50,493 nt of DNA from JAEUJM01 sp044221555 (GTDB taxonomy: Bacteria > Actinomycetota > Acidimicrobiia > Acidimicrobiales > DATDAH01). The translations under genes and the position numbers were made by a program. The notes below the pieces were generated by a model. The model did no database searches, had not been told where the DNA came from, and saw only the letters and a list, made by a program, of their open reading frames with translations. Shown in pieces: positions 1-9,017 of this stretch (position 1 is its first letter; the number at the start of each line of letters is the position of its first letter). The stretch is from assembly GCA_044221555.1 (NCBI GenBank), contig JBGAOY010000030.1, positions 1 to 50,493 of the forward strand. Reading direction: 5' to 3'.

Positions 1-881
1 TGGATGGTCCCGGCGATGAACTGGGCCGCGAAGCCGGCCTCGTAGAGCTCCTCGTTGGTCTCGTTGAACCGGGCCTCCACGTCTTCCCGGCGGCCGAAGA
101 CCTTGACCAGCGAATGCCCCGTGAACGCTTCCTCCACCTGGGCGTTCAGCGACCCGGTGTGGCGCCACTGGGCGATGAAGCGGGGCTTCGAGCGCCTGGC
201 GATGGCCCGCACCGTGTAGAGCGACAACGGCACCGTGAGCAGGGTGATCAGGGCCAGCTCCCACGAGATGGTGAACATCATCACCATCACGCCCACGATC
301 GTGAGGGTGGACGTGAGCATCTGACTGAGCGTCTGCTGCAGGCTCTGGGCCACGTTGTCGATGTCGTTGGTCACCCGGCTCAGCAGGTCGCCGCGGGCGT
401 GGCGGTCGACGTACGACAGCGGCAGGTGGTGGATCTTCTCCTCGACCTCGGCGCGCAGGCGCCGCATCGTGCGCTGGACCACGCCGGCCAGCACGTAGGA
501 CTGGAGGTAGGAGAGGGCACCCGACACCAGGTAGACGGCCGCGGCAATGGCGAGCAGACGGTGGAGCTGGGTGTAGTCGATGCCGGACGGGCCGAAGATC
601 CCTTGGACGATCACGTTTGTGGCCCGGCCGAGGATCCGGGGGCCGGTGACCGACAGGCTCACGCTCATCAGCGCGAACAGCAGCACGAACACCGCGCCCG
701 TCCGCTCGGGCCGCAGGCGGCCGAGCAGCCGACGGGTGGACGCCGCGAAGTCCGCCGAACGCTCCATCGGCATGCCCGCCGCCGACCACCGCCCGGCCGC
801 GACCGGCCGGGCCTCACGGACCAGCTCGGCGTCGTCCTTGTCCTCGCTGTCGCTCTCGGGAGGGAGCGAGATGTCGCTCAC
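1..881 (-). CDS. ABC exporter half-transporter, second subunit (partial, N-terminal 293 residues)
   Basis: This is the membrane-domain half of an ABC exporter subunit that runs off the left edge of the window, so its nucleotide-binding domain is not seen. The visible part has a charged N-terminal tail of about 55 residues, then hydrophobic segments with the exporter-type stretch RVTNDIDNV in the first cytoplasmic loop and the coupling-region motif VKVFGRREDVEARF. It lies downstream of a second exporter gene on the same strand, and such pairs usually form heterodimers of the TM287/288 or YfiB/YfiC kind. The start is taken as GTG at 881, preceded by GGGAG about two bases away. An in-frame ATG near 776 is an alternative. 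The substrate cannot be predicted. Confidence 0.85.
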   Translation of the reverse strand, partial: MSDISLPPESDSEDKDDAELVREARPVAAGRWSAAGMPMERSADFAASTRRLLGRLRPERTGAVFVLLFALMSVSLSVTGPRILGRATNVIVQGIFGPSGIDYTQLHRLLAIAAAVYLVSGALSYLQSYVLAGVVQRTMRRLRAEVEEKIHHLPLSYVDRHARGDLLSRVTNDIDNVAQSLQQTLSQMLTSTLTIVGVMVMMFTISWELALITLLTVPLSLYTVRAIARRSKPRFIAQWRHTGSLNAQVEEAFTGHSLVKVFGRREDVEARFNETNEELYEAGFAAQFIAGTI

Positions 882-994
882 GTCTCCCGCTCCTGGCGAC
901 TGCGTCGCCGGGCCGCTCGGGCCCCCGCTCCGCTCACGTCTCCCGCTCCTGGCGACTGCGTCGCCGGGCCGCTCGGGCCCCCGCTCCGCTCACG
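876..994. repeat. 56-bp tandem duplication between the two ABC exporter genes
   Basis: A 56-bp unit is present in two perfect consecutive copies (876-931 and 932-987) plus the first seven bases of a third. Each unit contains two inverted repeats (GGCGAC-TGC-GTCGCC and GGGCC-GCTCG-GGCCC) and a GTGA at its end. On the minus strand, reading from the GTG that overlaps the upstream stop codon, each unit encodes a 19-residue ORF whose TGA overlaps the next GTG by four bases, ending at the GTG start of the downstream exporter gene. Confidence 0.9.
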
Positions 995-2843
995 CCACGT
1001 CCTCCTCGGTGCGTTGCGACTCGAGGATCTCCGCGTAGGTGGGGCAGGACGCGAGCAGCTCACGGTGCGAGCCCAGGCCGACCATCTCGCCGTCCTCGAG
1101 CACCAGGATCTGGTCGGCGTGGATGATGGTGGACACCCGCTGGGCGACGATCAACACGGTGGTGGTGGCCATCAGCGGCCGCAGCGCGGCCCGCAGTCGG
1201 GCGTCGGTGGCCAGGTCGAGCGCCGAGAACGAGTCGTCGAACAAGAAGATGCCGGGCCTGCGCACGATGGCCCGGGCGATGGCCAGCCGCTGGCGCTGGC
1301 CGCCCGACACGTTGGTGCCGCCCTGGCTGATGCGGCTGTCCAACCCGTCGGGCATGGCCTCGACGAAGTCCTTGGCCTGCGCGATCTCGAGCGCCTGCCA
1401 CAGCTCGTCGTCGGTGGCGTCGGGGTCGGCCTGGCGCAGGTTCGACGCGACCGTGCCCGAGAAGAGGTAGGGCTTCTGGGGCACCAGGCCGATCCGGCTC
1501 CACAGCACCTCGAGGTCGAGGTCGCGCACGTCGATCCCGTCCACGCACACCCGGCCCGACGTGACGTCGAAGAGCCGAGGGATCAGGTTGAGCAACGTGG
1601 TCTTGCCCGCGCCGGTGCTCCCGATGATCGCGGTGGTCGTCCCCGGTTCGGCCCGGAAGCTGATGTCGCAGAGCACGGGCGACTCGGCGCCCGGGTAGCA
1701 GAAGCTCACCTCGGTGAGCTCGAGGGTGTTGCGTTCGGGGAGCGTGGTGACCGGGTGCTCAGGTGGGACCACCGACGACTCGGTGTCGAGCACCTCCTCG
1801 ATGCGGTCGGCGCAGACCGCCGCCCGCGGCCACAGCATGGCCACGAACGTCGCCATCATCACCGACATCAGGATCTGGATGAGGTAGCTGAGGAACGCGA
1901 TCAGCGCGCCGATCTGCATGTCGCCCGCGCCGATGCGGTTCCCGCCCAGCCACACCGCGGCGATGCTCGACAGGTTCAGGACGACCATCACGCTGGGGAA
2001 CATGAAGGCCTGGAGGCGACCGGCGCGCAGCGACGTGAGGGTGAGGTCGTCGTTGGCCATGGCGAAGCGGGCCGACTCCTCGGGCTCGCGGATGAACGCC
2101 CGCACCACCCGGATGCCGGTGATCTGCTCCCGAAGCACCTCGTTCACCCGGTCGATGCGGGACTGCATCGCCTGGAACTGGGGCACCATCCGCACCACCA
2201 CGCTGCCCACGCTGAGGACGAGGGCGGGCACGCTGACGAGCAGCAGCAGCGACAGCGGCCCGTCCTCGCGGATCGCCATGATCACGCCGCCGACGATGGT
2301 GATGGGCGCCGCGATCAACATGGTGCAGCTCATCACCACGAGCACCTGCACCTGGGTGACGTCGTTGGTGATCCGGGTGATCAGCGACGGTGCCCCGAAG
2401 TGGCCCACCTCCTGGGCCGAGAAGTCGGTGACCTGCTCGAACAGGTCGCCGCGCACGTCGCGCCCGAACGCCATCGCCGCTTTCGACCCGTAGTAGGTGG
2501 CGCCCACCGCGAAGCACACCTGCACCAGGGTGACGACCAGCATGATGATGCCGACCCGCCAGATGTAGCCCGTGTCGCCGGTGACCACGCCGTTGTCGAT
2601 GATGTCGGCGTTGAGGTTGGGGAGCGTCAGCGTGGCCATCGTGGCCACGAACTGCAGCCCGACCACGGTGAGCAGGAGCCCCTGGTACGGGCGCAGGTGC
2701 GAGTCGAGCAGCCGGACCAGCATCGACCGACCCCGTCGCCGCCCCCCGCCTGCCGCTGCCGCTTCGTCGTCGGCGTCCTCGCCCGGCCCGGAGGCGGTCG
2801 GTCGGGTGGCGGTCGGTCGGGTGGCGAGATCCCCAGCGGGCAT
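990..2843 (-). CDS. ABC exporter half-transporter with degenerate ATPase site
   Basis: A fused membrane and ATPase subunit of an ABC exporter (617 residues, normal length). Six membrane segments fill residues about 55-330. The ATPase domain has Walker A GSTGAGKTT (about 408-416), signature VSGGQRQR and Walker B IFLFDD. The catalytic glutamate after Walker B is aspartate (D537) and the H-loop histidine is glutamine (VAQRVST, Q568). These replacements are typical of the degenerate subunit of heterodimeric exporters such as TM287, so the partner downstream should carry the consensus site. The N-terminal 40 residues are low complexity, with a TRPTA duplication. ATG at 2843 is used; an in-frame ATG at codon 41 (MLVRLL) is an alternative. 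Its stop overlaps the GTG of the first mini-ORF in the 56-bp repeat. Confidence 0.93.
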   Translation of the reverse strand: MPAGDLATRPTATRPTASGPGEDADDEAAAAGGGRRRGRSMLVRLLDSHLRPYQGLLLTVVGLQFVATMATLTLPNLNADIIDNGVVTGDTGYIWRVGIIMLVVTLVQVCFAVGATYYGSKAAMAFGRDVRGDLFEQVTDFSAQEVGHFGAPSLITRITNDVTQVQVLVVMSCTMLIAAPITIVGGVIMAIREDGPLSLLLLVSVPALVLSVGSVVVRMVPQFQAMQSRIDRVNEVLREQITGIRVVRAFIREPEESARFAMANDDLTLTSLRAGRLQAFMFPSVMVVLNLSSIAAVWLGGNRIGAGDMQIGALIAFLSYLIQILMSVMMATFVAMLWPRAAVCADRIEEVLDTESSVVPPEHPVTTLPERNTLELTEVSFCYPGAESPVLCDISFRAEPGTTTAIIGSTGAGKTTLLNLIPRLFDVTSGRVCVDGIDVRDLDLEVLWSRIGLVPQKPYLFSGTVASNLRQADPDATDDELWQALEIAQAKDFVEAMPDGLDSRISQGGTNVSGGQRQRLAIARAIVRRPGIFLFDDSFSALDLATDARLRAALRPLMATTTVLIVAQRVSTIIHADQILVLEDGEMVGLGSHRELLASCPTYAEILESQRTEEDVA

Positions 2844-3145
2844 TGATCGCTGAGGGTATCGGCGCCGGGAGACCGCTCGCGCGGGCGGAGATCGCCGTTT
2901 TCGCCCCGCCGTGGCGCCGGTGTGCCCTCGCGAAGTCGCCGCTGTTCGCCCCCATTCGGGTACCCGCCCGACATTGGGCCGGATGGCCCATCAAGCGGGT
3001 GGGGTACGGATGCCGATGCCCCGTTCGTGGCGCCGCTCAGGGCGCTGCGGCGAGCGTCGAGGCTCGGCACGTATCTGGTCGCCTGTGCCGGGTGGAGCAA
3101 ATGGCGAACCCACCGCCTCCAGCAGCTACATCACGGAGGATGACG
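2844..3145. other. Divergent intergenic region, exporter / protease
   Basis: About 300 bases between the divergently transcribed ABC exporter and the S8 protease, presumably holding both promoters. I see a palindrome CGGGTACCCG at 2956-2965 but no convincing -10/-35 pair, and no reading frame here looks like a real protein. Confidence 0.5.
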
Positions 3146-4702
3146 ATGTCGACGACGAAGGCGCCCTGGCGGGCCCGTCACCGCGTTGCCCGGATGGTTG
3201 CCGTGGTCGCCCTGGTGGGCGCCCTCGGTGGCGCGACCCTGCAGGCGGTGCCGACCGCGTCGGCCGCCACCTACGACCCGCTCACCGATCGGTACTCGAT
3301 GAGGTCGATCACGGGGCTGTCTGGTGCGGCCGCATGGTGGAACGCGGGCTATACCGGACGCGGCGTCGATGTCGCGGTGATCGACACCGGCGTGTCGCCG
3401 GTACCCGGTCTCGACGGTACCGACAAGATCGTCAACGGGCCTGATCTGTCGTTCGAGTCGCAGGCGCCCGGGCTCACCTACCTCGACACGAACGGTCACG
3501 GCACGTTCATGGCCGGGCTGATCGCCGGCCACGACGCCACCCTCACCGCCCCGTACGCGAACGCCCCCGCGACCGCGTACCGGGGCATCGCCCCCGACGC
3601 TCGCATCGTGAACGTGAAGGTAGGGGTCGCCGACGGGGGCGTCGACGTCACCCAGGTGATCGCTGCGGTCAACTGGGTCGTGCAGCACAAGAACGACAAC
3701 GGCCTGAACATCCGGGTCATCAACCTCTCCTATGGCACGAACAGCACCCAGGCCGCTGCCGTCGACCCGCTCGCCTTCGCCGTCGAACAGGCGTGGAAGC
3801 ACGGCATCGTCGTGGTCGCCGCCGCGGGGAACACGGGATACCAGAGGAGGAAGGGCGCGCCAGGTCTCGCCGATCCCGCGTACAACCCCTACATCATCGG
3901 GGTCGGGGGCTTCGACCCCATGGGCACCACGTCGTTCTCCGACGACGTCATGGGTCCGTACTCGGCCAGCTCAGCCGGCTGTGGATCGTGCAAGAACCCG
4001 GACTTCGTGGCAGTGGGCTCACACGTCCAGGGGCTGCGGGTTCCCGGCGGCTACCTCGATGAGACACACCCGGAAGGCCGGATCGGTGATCGCTACTTCC
4101 GGGGCAGTGGGACCTCGCAGGCGGCCGCCATCACCTCCGGTGCGGTCGCCCTCATCCTGTCGAAGTACCCGGGCTTGACCCCCGACCAGGTGAAGCGGTT
4201 CATCACCGCCAACGCCAAGAAGGTGCCCGGCGCGGATTCACAGGCCCAGGGTGCCGGTGAGATCAACCTCACCCAACTCGCCACGAAGAGGCCCGGCAGC
4301 TATTCGCAGCGCTTCACGAACGGGTCCGGCGCCGGCTCGATCGAGGCGTCGCGAGGATCGGACCACGTCTCATCTGACGGGGTCACGCCGCTCACCGGTG
4401 AGCAGGACATCTTCGGGGCACCGTTCAACGCCGCAGCCGTCGCGGCCCTCGGGGCCTCAGGCACCTCTTGGGTCGGCGGGTCGTGGAACGGCCGCAGCTG
4501 GTCGGGTGACGGCTGGTCGGGCCGGAGCTGGTCGGGCCGGAGCTGGTCGGGCAACGACTGGGCGGGCCGCAGCTGGTCGGGTCGCAGCTGGTCGGGCCGC
4601 AGCTGGTCCACCGGCGGATGGTCGGCGGGCACCTGGTCCGGTGGCTCGTGGTCCGGCGCGTCGTGGTCCGGCGCGTCGTGGTCGGGCGGCAGCTGGAACT
4701 GA
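3146..4702 (+). CDS. Secreted S8 (subtilisin-like) serine peptidase with SWSG-repeat tail
   Basis: A secreted serine protease of 518 residues. A signal peptide covers about residues 1-40 (positive start, hydrophobic core, TASAA cleavage region). The catalytic triad is complete: D80 in VAVIDTG, H118 in NGHGTFMAG and S324 in GSGTSQAAA, with N229 of AAAGN in the oxyanion hole. The last 75 residues are a low-complexity tail of SWSG/SWNG/GW units ending in SGGSWN, as seen in several actinobacterial S8 proteins. Its role is unknown; surface attachment is possible. ATG at 3146 is chosen because GGAGG at 3135-3139 sits six bases upstream. ATG at 3140 would be too close, and the frame stays open far upstream only because of GC content. 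Confidence 0.93.
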   Translation: MSTTKAPWRARHRVARMVAVVALVGALGGATLQAVPTASAATYDPLTDRYSMRSITGLSGAAAWWNAGYTGRGVDVAVIDTGVSPVPGLDGTDKIVNGPDLSFESQAPGLTYLDTNGHGTFMAGLIAGHDATLTAPYANAPATAYRGIAPDARIVNVKVGVADGGVDVTQVIAAVNWVVQHKNDNGLNIRVINLSYGTNSTQAAAVDPLAFAVEQAWKHGIVVVAAAGNTGYQRRKGAPGLADPAYNPYIIGVGGFDPMGTTSFSDDVMGPYSASSAGCGSCKNPDFVAVGSHVQGLRVPGGYLDETHPEGRIGDRYFRGSGTSQAAAITSGAVALILSKYPGLTPDQVKRFITANAKKVPGADSQAQGAGEINLTQLATKRPGSYSQRFTNGSGAGSIEASRGSDHVSSDGVTPLTGEQDIFGAPFNAAAVAALGASGTSWVGGSWNGRSWSGDGWSGRSWSGRSWSGNDWAGRSWSGRSWSGRSWSTGGWSAGTWSGGSWSGASWSGASWSGGSWN

Positions 4703-4835
4703 TGCCCCGCTGGTGACGCCCGCGTGGATGTCGATGTGGTTCTCATCCAGTTGCCCCGGTGACCGATAGGCAGGCGACCGGGTCGAGGGGCGTTCGAGCA
4801 CCCGTCGGCCGCTGTGCCGACCACGAACTGATCCC

Positions 4836-7427
4836 ATGAGCGCTTCCACCACGCAGGGCAGCCGGCGTCCGCGGCGAAGGGCGGTCGCCACGTCAGTGAT
4901 GGCGCTCACCGCGGCCGTGGTCACCGCGGCCGTCGCCGCGGGCATCTGGGTGTGGGCATTGCCTCCGACCATCGGCCAGTCGAACTGGCTCGTGGCGTGG
5001 GTCGCCATCGCCGCCGGCTTTGCGGCGGCCGACGTCTTCGTGGTCCACGTCCAGGTGCGGCGCGACTCGCACTCGTTCTCGCTGAGCGAGGTTCCGTTGG
5101 TGGCGGGCCTGTTCCTGGTGAGTCCACGTGGTCTCCTGGTTGGGGCGTTGGTCGGCGCCGGGCTGGCGCTCGCCGTCCATCGCCGCCAGACCCCGGTCAA
5201 GCTGGTCTTCAACCTCGCCCGGCTCACCCTCGAGATCGCCGCGGCGCTGGCGATCTTCGCGGTGGCCGACCTGAGCACGGGAGAACCCGGGGCGAAGGAC
5301 GCGGCGGTCACGTTCATCGCCACCTTCGCGGCGATGATCATCAGCGCCGTGCTGGTGTCGCTGGCCATCGCCGCGTCGGAGCGCTCCTGGAAGGGCGTGG
5401 GCTTCTGGCGCACCTTGCCGATCAGTGTGCTCGGCACCATCACGGCGACCGCGCTGGGGTTGATCACGGTCGTCATGATCGACGCCGCCCCGGACATCGC
5501 CTGGGTGCTGGCGTTCCCGGTGGTCGGCTGTTACGGCCTGTATTCCGCCTGGACCAAGCAGACGCGCCGAACCGAGAGCCTGCAGTTCCTGTACCGCACC
5601 GCACAGCTCCTGCAGGAGCACGCGTCCGTGGACGAGGCAGCGGTCACGCTGTTGGCCGAGACACGGAAGGTGCTACGGGCGACGGGCGTCGAGCTCATCT
5701 ACCAGTCGTCCGATGGCGCCGCAGCGGTGCGTGCCACGTTCGGCGCCGACGGTGAGAGCGTCGTGGGGTCCACCACCGACGACGACGTGTACCAACTCCT
5801 CGCGTTGCTCGACGGCACAGGGGCCGCCACTCTGGTCGAGTCGGAGGGCCGCGGCCTCGAGGCTGGTCATCTCGGACCGGGCGGTCGTGGACTCTCGATC
5901 ATCGCGCCCCTCGTGGCCGCCGACGAGACGGTCGGGGCGCTGGTCATCGGCCCGCCGCTGGGCGATGTCGCACGGTTCGGCGAGGAGGAGCGACAGCTCG
6001 TCGACACCACGGCGCGAGCGCTCGGTGCCGCGCTCGAGAATGGATCGCTCGAGCGGTCGCTGGCGCAGTTGAGGACGATCGAGCGGGAGCTCACGTACCT
6101 GGCCCACCACGATCCCCTGACCGAACTACCGAACCGCACCCGGTTCATCGAGCGGGTGACGGAGGCGGCGTCTGTCGAAGATGGCTCGGAGCCGCGCTTC
6201 GCACTCCTGTTCGTCGACCTCGACGACTTCAAGTTCGTGAACGACTCGCTGGGTCATGACATCGGCGATGCGCTGCTGATCGAGGTCGGCCGGCGCATCA
6301 CCGGGTGCCTTCGGGCCGACGACGTCGCTGCGCGGCTCGGGGGTGACGAGTTCGCGGTGCTCCTGACCTCGATCGGAGGCCCGGGGGAGGCCAAGGCGCT
6401 GGCGGCCAAGATCCTCGACACGCTGAACCAGCCGCTCCGGCTCGGTGGCCACACCATGAGCACCGCTGCGAGCATCGGTGTGTCGATAGGCCAGCCGGGA
6501 GCGGATGTCGGGGAGATCCTCAAGGGCGCCGACGTCGCGATGTACGAGGCGAAGGCGGCGGGCAAGGGTCAGATCGTCTGCCTTCAGGACGACGAAGCCA
6601 CCCGGATGTCGAGCTACGAGCTCCTCAGGGGAATCGAGGAGGCGGGCGACCTGGGCGAGCTGTCGGTGGACTACCAGCCGGTCGTGCGTCTGTCCGACGA
6701 TGGGCTGGCCTCGCTCGAGGCCCTCATCCGGTGGGACCACCGCACCCGCGGTCGTGTACCCGCCGCCGGTTTCGTCCGGTTGGCCGAGACCAATCGCGGC
6801 ATCGACGACATCACCCGGCTCGTCCTGCGCGATGCCTGCGGGCACCTCCAGCGCCATGCGCCCGGGGTCTTGCCGGCGATGAGCATCAACCTGTCCCGAC
6901 GGGGCCTGCGGATCCCCGACTTCATCGAGGACGCGCGCCGGGTGTTCGACGAGACCGGTGTCGAACCGCGACGACTCGTGTGCGAGATCAGCGAGTCGGT
7001 CCTGCTCGAGGGCGAGGCCATCTTGAGCGTTCGCGCGCTTCAGGACCTCGGCGTGCGGCTGTCGATCCACGACTTCGGCACACAGTCGTGCTCGATCCAA
7101 CGGCTACGGGAGTACGGCGTCGATCAGATCAAGATCGGCTATGAGTTCATCGCCTCGGTGGACCGGAGACCCCGGGACCTCGATGTCGTCAAGGGGATCG
7201 TCGCCCTCGGCCGGGCACTCGGGCTCGACGTCGTGGCCAAGGGGGTCGAGCGGCCAGCGCAGGCGGCTGCGCTCCGCGGCTCGGGTTGTCACGCCATGCA
7301 GGGCTACCTCATCGCGCGGCCCATGCCCGCGCACGACGTGGCGGGCTACCTCGAGGGCTTCGCCACCCACACCGGCACCGAGCCATGGACCGGCCTCGGC
7401 AGGAACGTGACGTCACAGGCGGTGTAG
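4836..7427 (+). CDS. Membrane-bound GAF-GGDEF-EAL protein, probable diguanylate cyclase with degenerate EAL
   Basis: A cyclic-di-GMP enzyme of 863 residues. About seven hydrophobic segments occupy residues 18-235, followed by a GAF-like domain (about 250-405), GGDEF (about 425-590) and EAL (about 610-850). The cyclase site is intact (RLGGDEFAVL, G502-F506), with an RxxD inhibitory site (RADD) five residues upstream. The EAL domain keeps E628-A629-L630, but three metal- or catalysis-linked positions are altered: the DD pair reads HD (H745), KID reads KIG (G768) and AEGVE reads AKGVE (K802). By analogy with RocR this domain should not hydrolyse c-di-GMP and may only bind it or GTP. I therefore predict net cyclase activity gated by the membrane/GAF part. 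Confidence 0.93.
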   Translation: MSASTTQGSRRPRRRAVATSVMALTAAVVTAAVAAGIWVWALPPTIGQSNWLVAWVAIAAGFAAADVFVVHVQVRRDSHSFSLSEVPLVAGLFLVSPRGLLVGALVGAGLALAVHRRQTPVKLVFNLARLTLEIAAALAIFAVADLSTGEPGAKDAAVTFIATFAAMIISAVLVSLAIAASERSWKGVGFWRTLPISVLGTITATALGLITVVMIDAAPDIAWVLAFPVVGCYGLYSAWTKQTRRTESLQFLYRTAQLLQEHASVDEAAVTLLAETRKVLRATGVELIYQSSDGAAAVRATFGADGESVVGSTTDDDVYQLLALLDGTGAATLVESEGRGLEAGHLGPGGRGLSIIAPLVAADETVGALVIGPPLGDVARFGEEERQLVDTTARALGAALENGSLERSLAQLRTIERELTYLAHHDPLTELPNRTRFIERVTEAASVEDGSEPRFALLFVDLDDFKFVNDSLGHDIGDALLIEVGRRITGCLRADDVAARLGGDEFAVLLTSIGGPGEAKALAAKILDTLNQPLRLGGHTMSTAASIGVSIGQPGADVGEILKGADVAMYEAKAAGKGQIVCLQDDEATRMSSYELLRGIEEAGDLGELSVDYQPVVRLSDDGLASLEALIRWDHRTRGRVPAAGFVRLAETNRGIDDITRLVLRDACGHLQRHAPGVLPAMSINLSRRGLRIPDFIEDARRVFDETGVEPRRLVCEISESVLLEGEAILSVRALQDLGVRLSIHDFGTQSCSIQRLREYGVDQIKIGYEFIASVDRRPRDLDVVKGIVALGRALGLDVVAKGVERPAQAAALRGSGCHAMQGYLIARPMPAHDVAGYLEGFATHTGTEPWTGLGRNVTSQAV

Positions 7428-7585
7428 TGCTTGTCCGCGAGTCTCACCCACCGACCCACTGGATCGGCAGCGACCCGTTCGACGTGGCCGAGGTAGGGGG
7501 AGCCGTGCCAGGGCGCCCCAGGTTCTGGCGGCTGGTGACGATCCTCGCTCGGGATGGTGGGGAGTCTCGGGACGGGAGACGCGAA

Positions 7586-7614
7586 GCCGGCCGGGGTCGT
7601 GGACCCCGGCCGGC
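7586..7614. terminator. Strong bidirectional hairpin
   Basis: A perfect 13-bp stem (7586-7598 with 7602-7614) and a three-base loop GTG. It lies between the convergent GGDEF-EAL gene and the small membrane peptide gene and could end transcription from both sides. Neither side has a clear T-run. Confidence 0.7.
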
Positions 7615-7662
7615 ACGCGGACTCGCCGTCGAGGGACCTCGTTGGCTGTCCCTGCGGGTGGG

Positions 7663-7752
7663 TCAGATGCTGCGACCGCGGCTGCGGACCACGTTCAGGA
7701 TGATGATGGCGAGGATGATGATGGCGATGATGGTGAGGATGGTGTAGAGCAT
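7663..7752 (-). CDS. 29-residue hydrophobic membrane peptide
   Basis: A tiny ORF encoding one long hydrophobic helix rich in isoleucine followed by a basic tail (ending VVRSRGRSI), as expected for a single-pass membrane peptide with a cytoplasmic tail. The ATG at 7752 has a GGGAG ribosome binding site seven bases upstream, and the strong hairpin at 7586-7614 lies downstream. A longer reading exists in the same frame (start at 7896), but its first 48 residues look non-coding. Function unknown; similar short hydrophobic proteins occur in actinobacteria. Confidence 0.6.
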   Translation of the reverse strand: MLYTILTIIAIIILAIIILNVVRSRGRSI

Positions 7753-7974
7753 GTTGGTCTCCCGGGGAAGTAGTTCCCTCTCCCTTACCCACCTGGTCGG
7801 ACGTCGAGTCGGCGACGGTGATCGGGCCCCTGGCACGGCGGCCGGTGGGGGCTCTCTCCTCGGCGACGCGCTCGCTCTTCCGGGACTCGTCCCCACCCGC
7901 CCAGCTCCACGGCGGCGCCTGAGCCGCCACCTCCCCTAACCTCGCCGTCCCGGCCCGATCCCCGAGAGGTACCC

Positions 7975-8787
7975 ATGAGCACCCCTGAGCTGTCCGTGTC
8001 GACGCTGTTCTCCGTGGCGGGCAAGACCGTCCTCGTCACCGGGGGGTCCCGGGGCATCGGCGAGATGATCGCCGCCGGGTTCCTCGCCAACGGCGCCACC
8101 GTCTACATCAGCTCGCGCAAGGCCGACGTCTGCGATGCCACCGCCGCCCGCCTCGCCGAGACCCACGGCGGCACCTGCGTGTCGGTGCCCGCCGACCTGT
8201 CCACCCTCGCGGGGATCGACGCCCTGGTGGAGCAACTCGCCGATGTCCCGTCCATCGACGTGCTCGTCAACAACGCCGGGGCCTCCTGGGGTGCCAGCAT
8301 CGAGGAGTTCCCCGAGGTCGGCTGGGACAAGGTGATGGACACCAACGTCAAGGGCGTCTTCTTCCTCACCCAGCGCCTGCTCGCCAAGCTGGAGGAGGGC
8401 GCGACCGCCGAGGACCCCGCCCGCATCATCAACATCGGGTCCATCGACGGGATCAAGTCCCCCACCTTCGACACCTGGTCCTACGGCGCCTCGAAGGCCG
8501 CGCTGCACGCCCTCACCCGCCAGATGGGCAACCGCCTGGTGAAGCGCAACGTCATCGCCAATGCGATCGCCCCCGGGCCCTTCCCCACCTGGATGCTGAG
8601 CACCGGCGTGGGCACCGGCGGCGACGTCGAGGGCACCGACTGGGACGCCCTCGGCCGTACGGTCCCCCGCGGCCGCGTCGGCACCCCCGAGGACGTCGCC
8701 GGCCTCTCCATCTTCCTGGCGTCGCGCGCCGGTGCCTACGTCGTCGGCGAGGTCATCGCCCTCGACGGCGGCATCGTCGTCTCCTGA
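7975..8787 (+). CDS. Short-chain dehydrogenase/reductase, RhlG-like
   Basis: A classical SDR of 270 residues. The cofactor motif TGGSRGIG (residues 22-29) suggests NADP(H), because an arginine follows the glycine-rich start. NNAG is at 99-102, and the catalytic residues are S156, Y170 and K174 (SYGASKAAL). The order of motifs and wording such as NNAGASWGA and RIINIGS resemble RhlG-type 3-oxoacyl reductases more than FabG. The substrate is not provable from sequence. It stands alone, followed by a decayed VOC gene. Confidence 0.9.
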   Translation: MSTPELSVSTLFSVAGKTVLVTGGSRGIGEMIAAGFLANGATVYISSRKADVCDATAARLAETHGGTCVSVPADLSTLAGIDALVEQLADVPSIDVLVNNAGASWGASIEEFPEVGWDKVMDTNVKGVFFLTQRLLAKLEEGATAEDPARIINIGSIDGIKSPTFDTWSYGASKAALHALTRQMGNRLVKRNVIANAIAPGPFPTWMLSTGVGTGGDVEGTDWDALGRTVPRGRVGTPEDVAGLSIFLASRAGAYVVGEVIALDGGIVVS

Positions 8788-8802
8788 CGAGCCCGACCAC
8801 CG

Positions 8803-8963
8803 ATGACCACCGTCTCGACGATCGGCGTCACCATCGACTGCCCCGGACCGGACGTGGCGGCCGCGTCTGGGAGACGTTCCCGGGCTACCGCCGCCGGCCA
8901 GCAACGCCCGACAGCCCCCACGTGACCATCGAGCCCGACGTCCTCGGGGCCGTGCTCGCGTAG
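8803..8963 (+). pseudogene. Remnant of a VOC/glyoxalase-family gene
   Basis: From the ATG at 8803 the frame reads MTTVSTIGVTIDCPGPDVAA, a typical N-terminus of a VOC superfamily protein, then shifts. The following frame reads WETFPGYRRRP and, after an apparent internal deletion, PHVTIEPDVLGAVLA and a stop at 8961-8963. Only about 50 of the usual 120-140 codons remain, with at least one frameshift, so the gene is judged dead. Confidence 0.5.
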
Positions 8964-9017
8964 GATTCTCCCGAGGCGGGCCAGGTCGCGGGCCCGGACG
9001 TCAGGGGTGGCGGAACA

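Noticed and set aside
114..2846. A 910-codon open frame on the plus strand with His/Arg/Asp-rich product
   Set aside because: It is the antisense of two clear ABC exporter genes; the composition is what a GC-rich shadow frame gives, and no domain is present.
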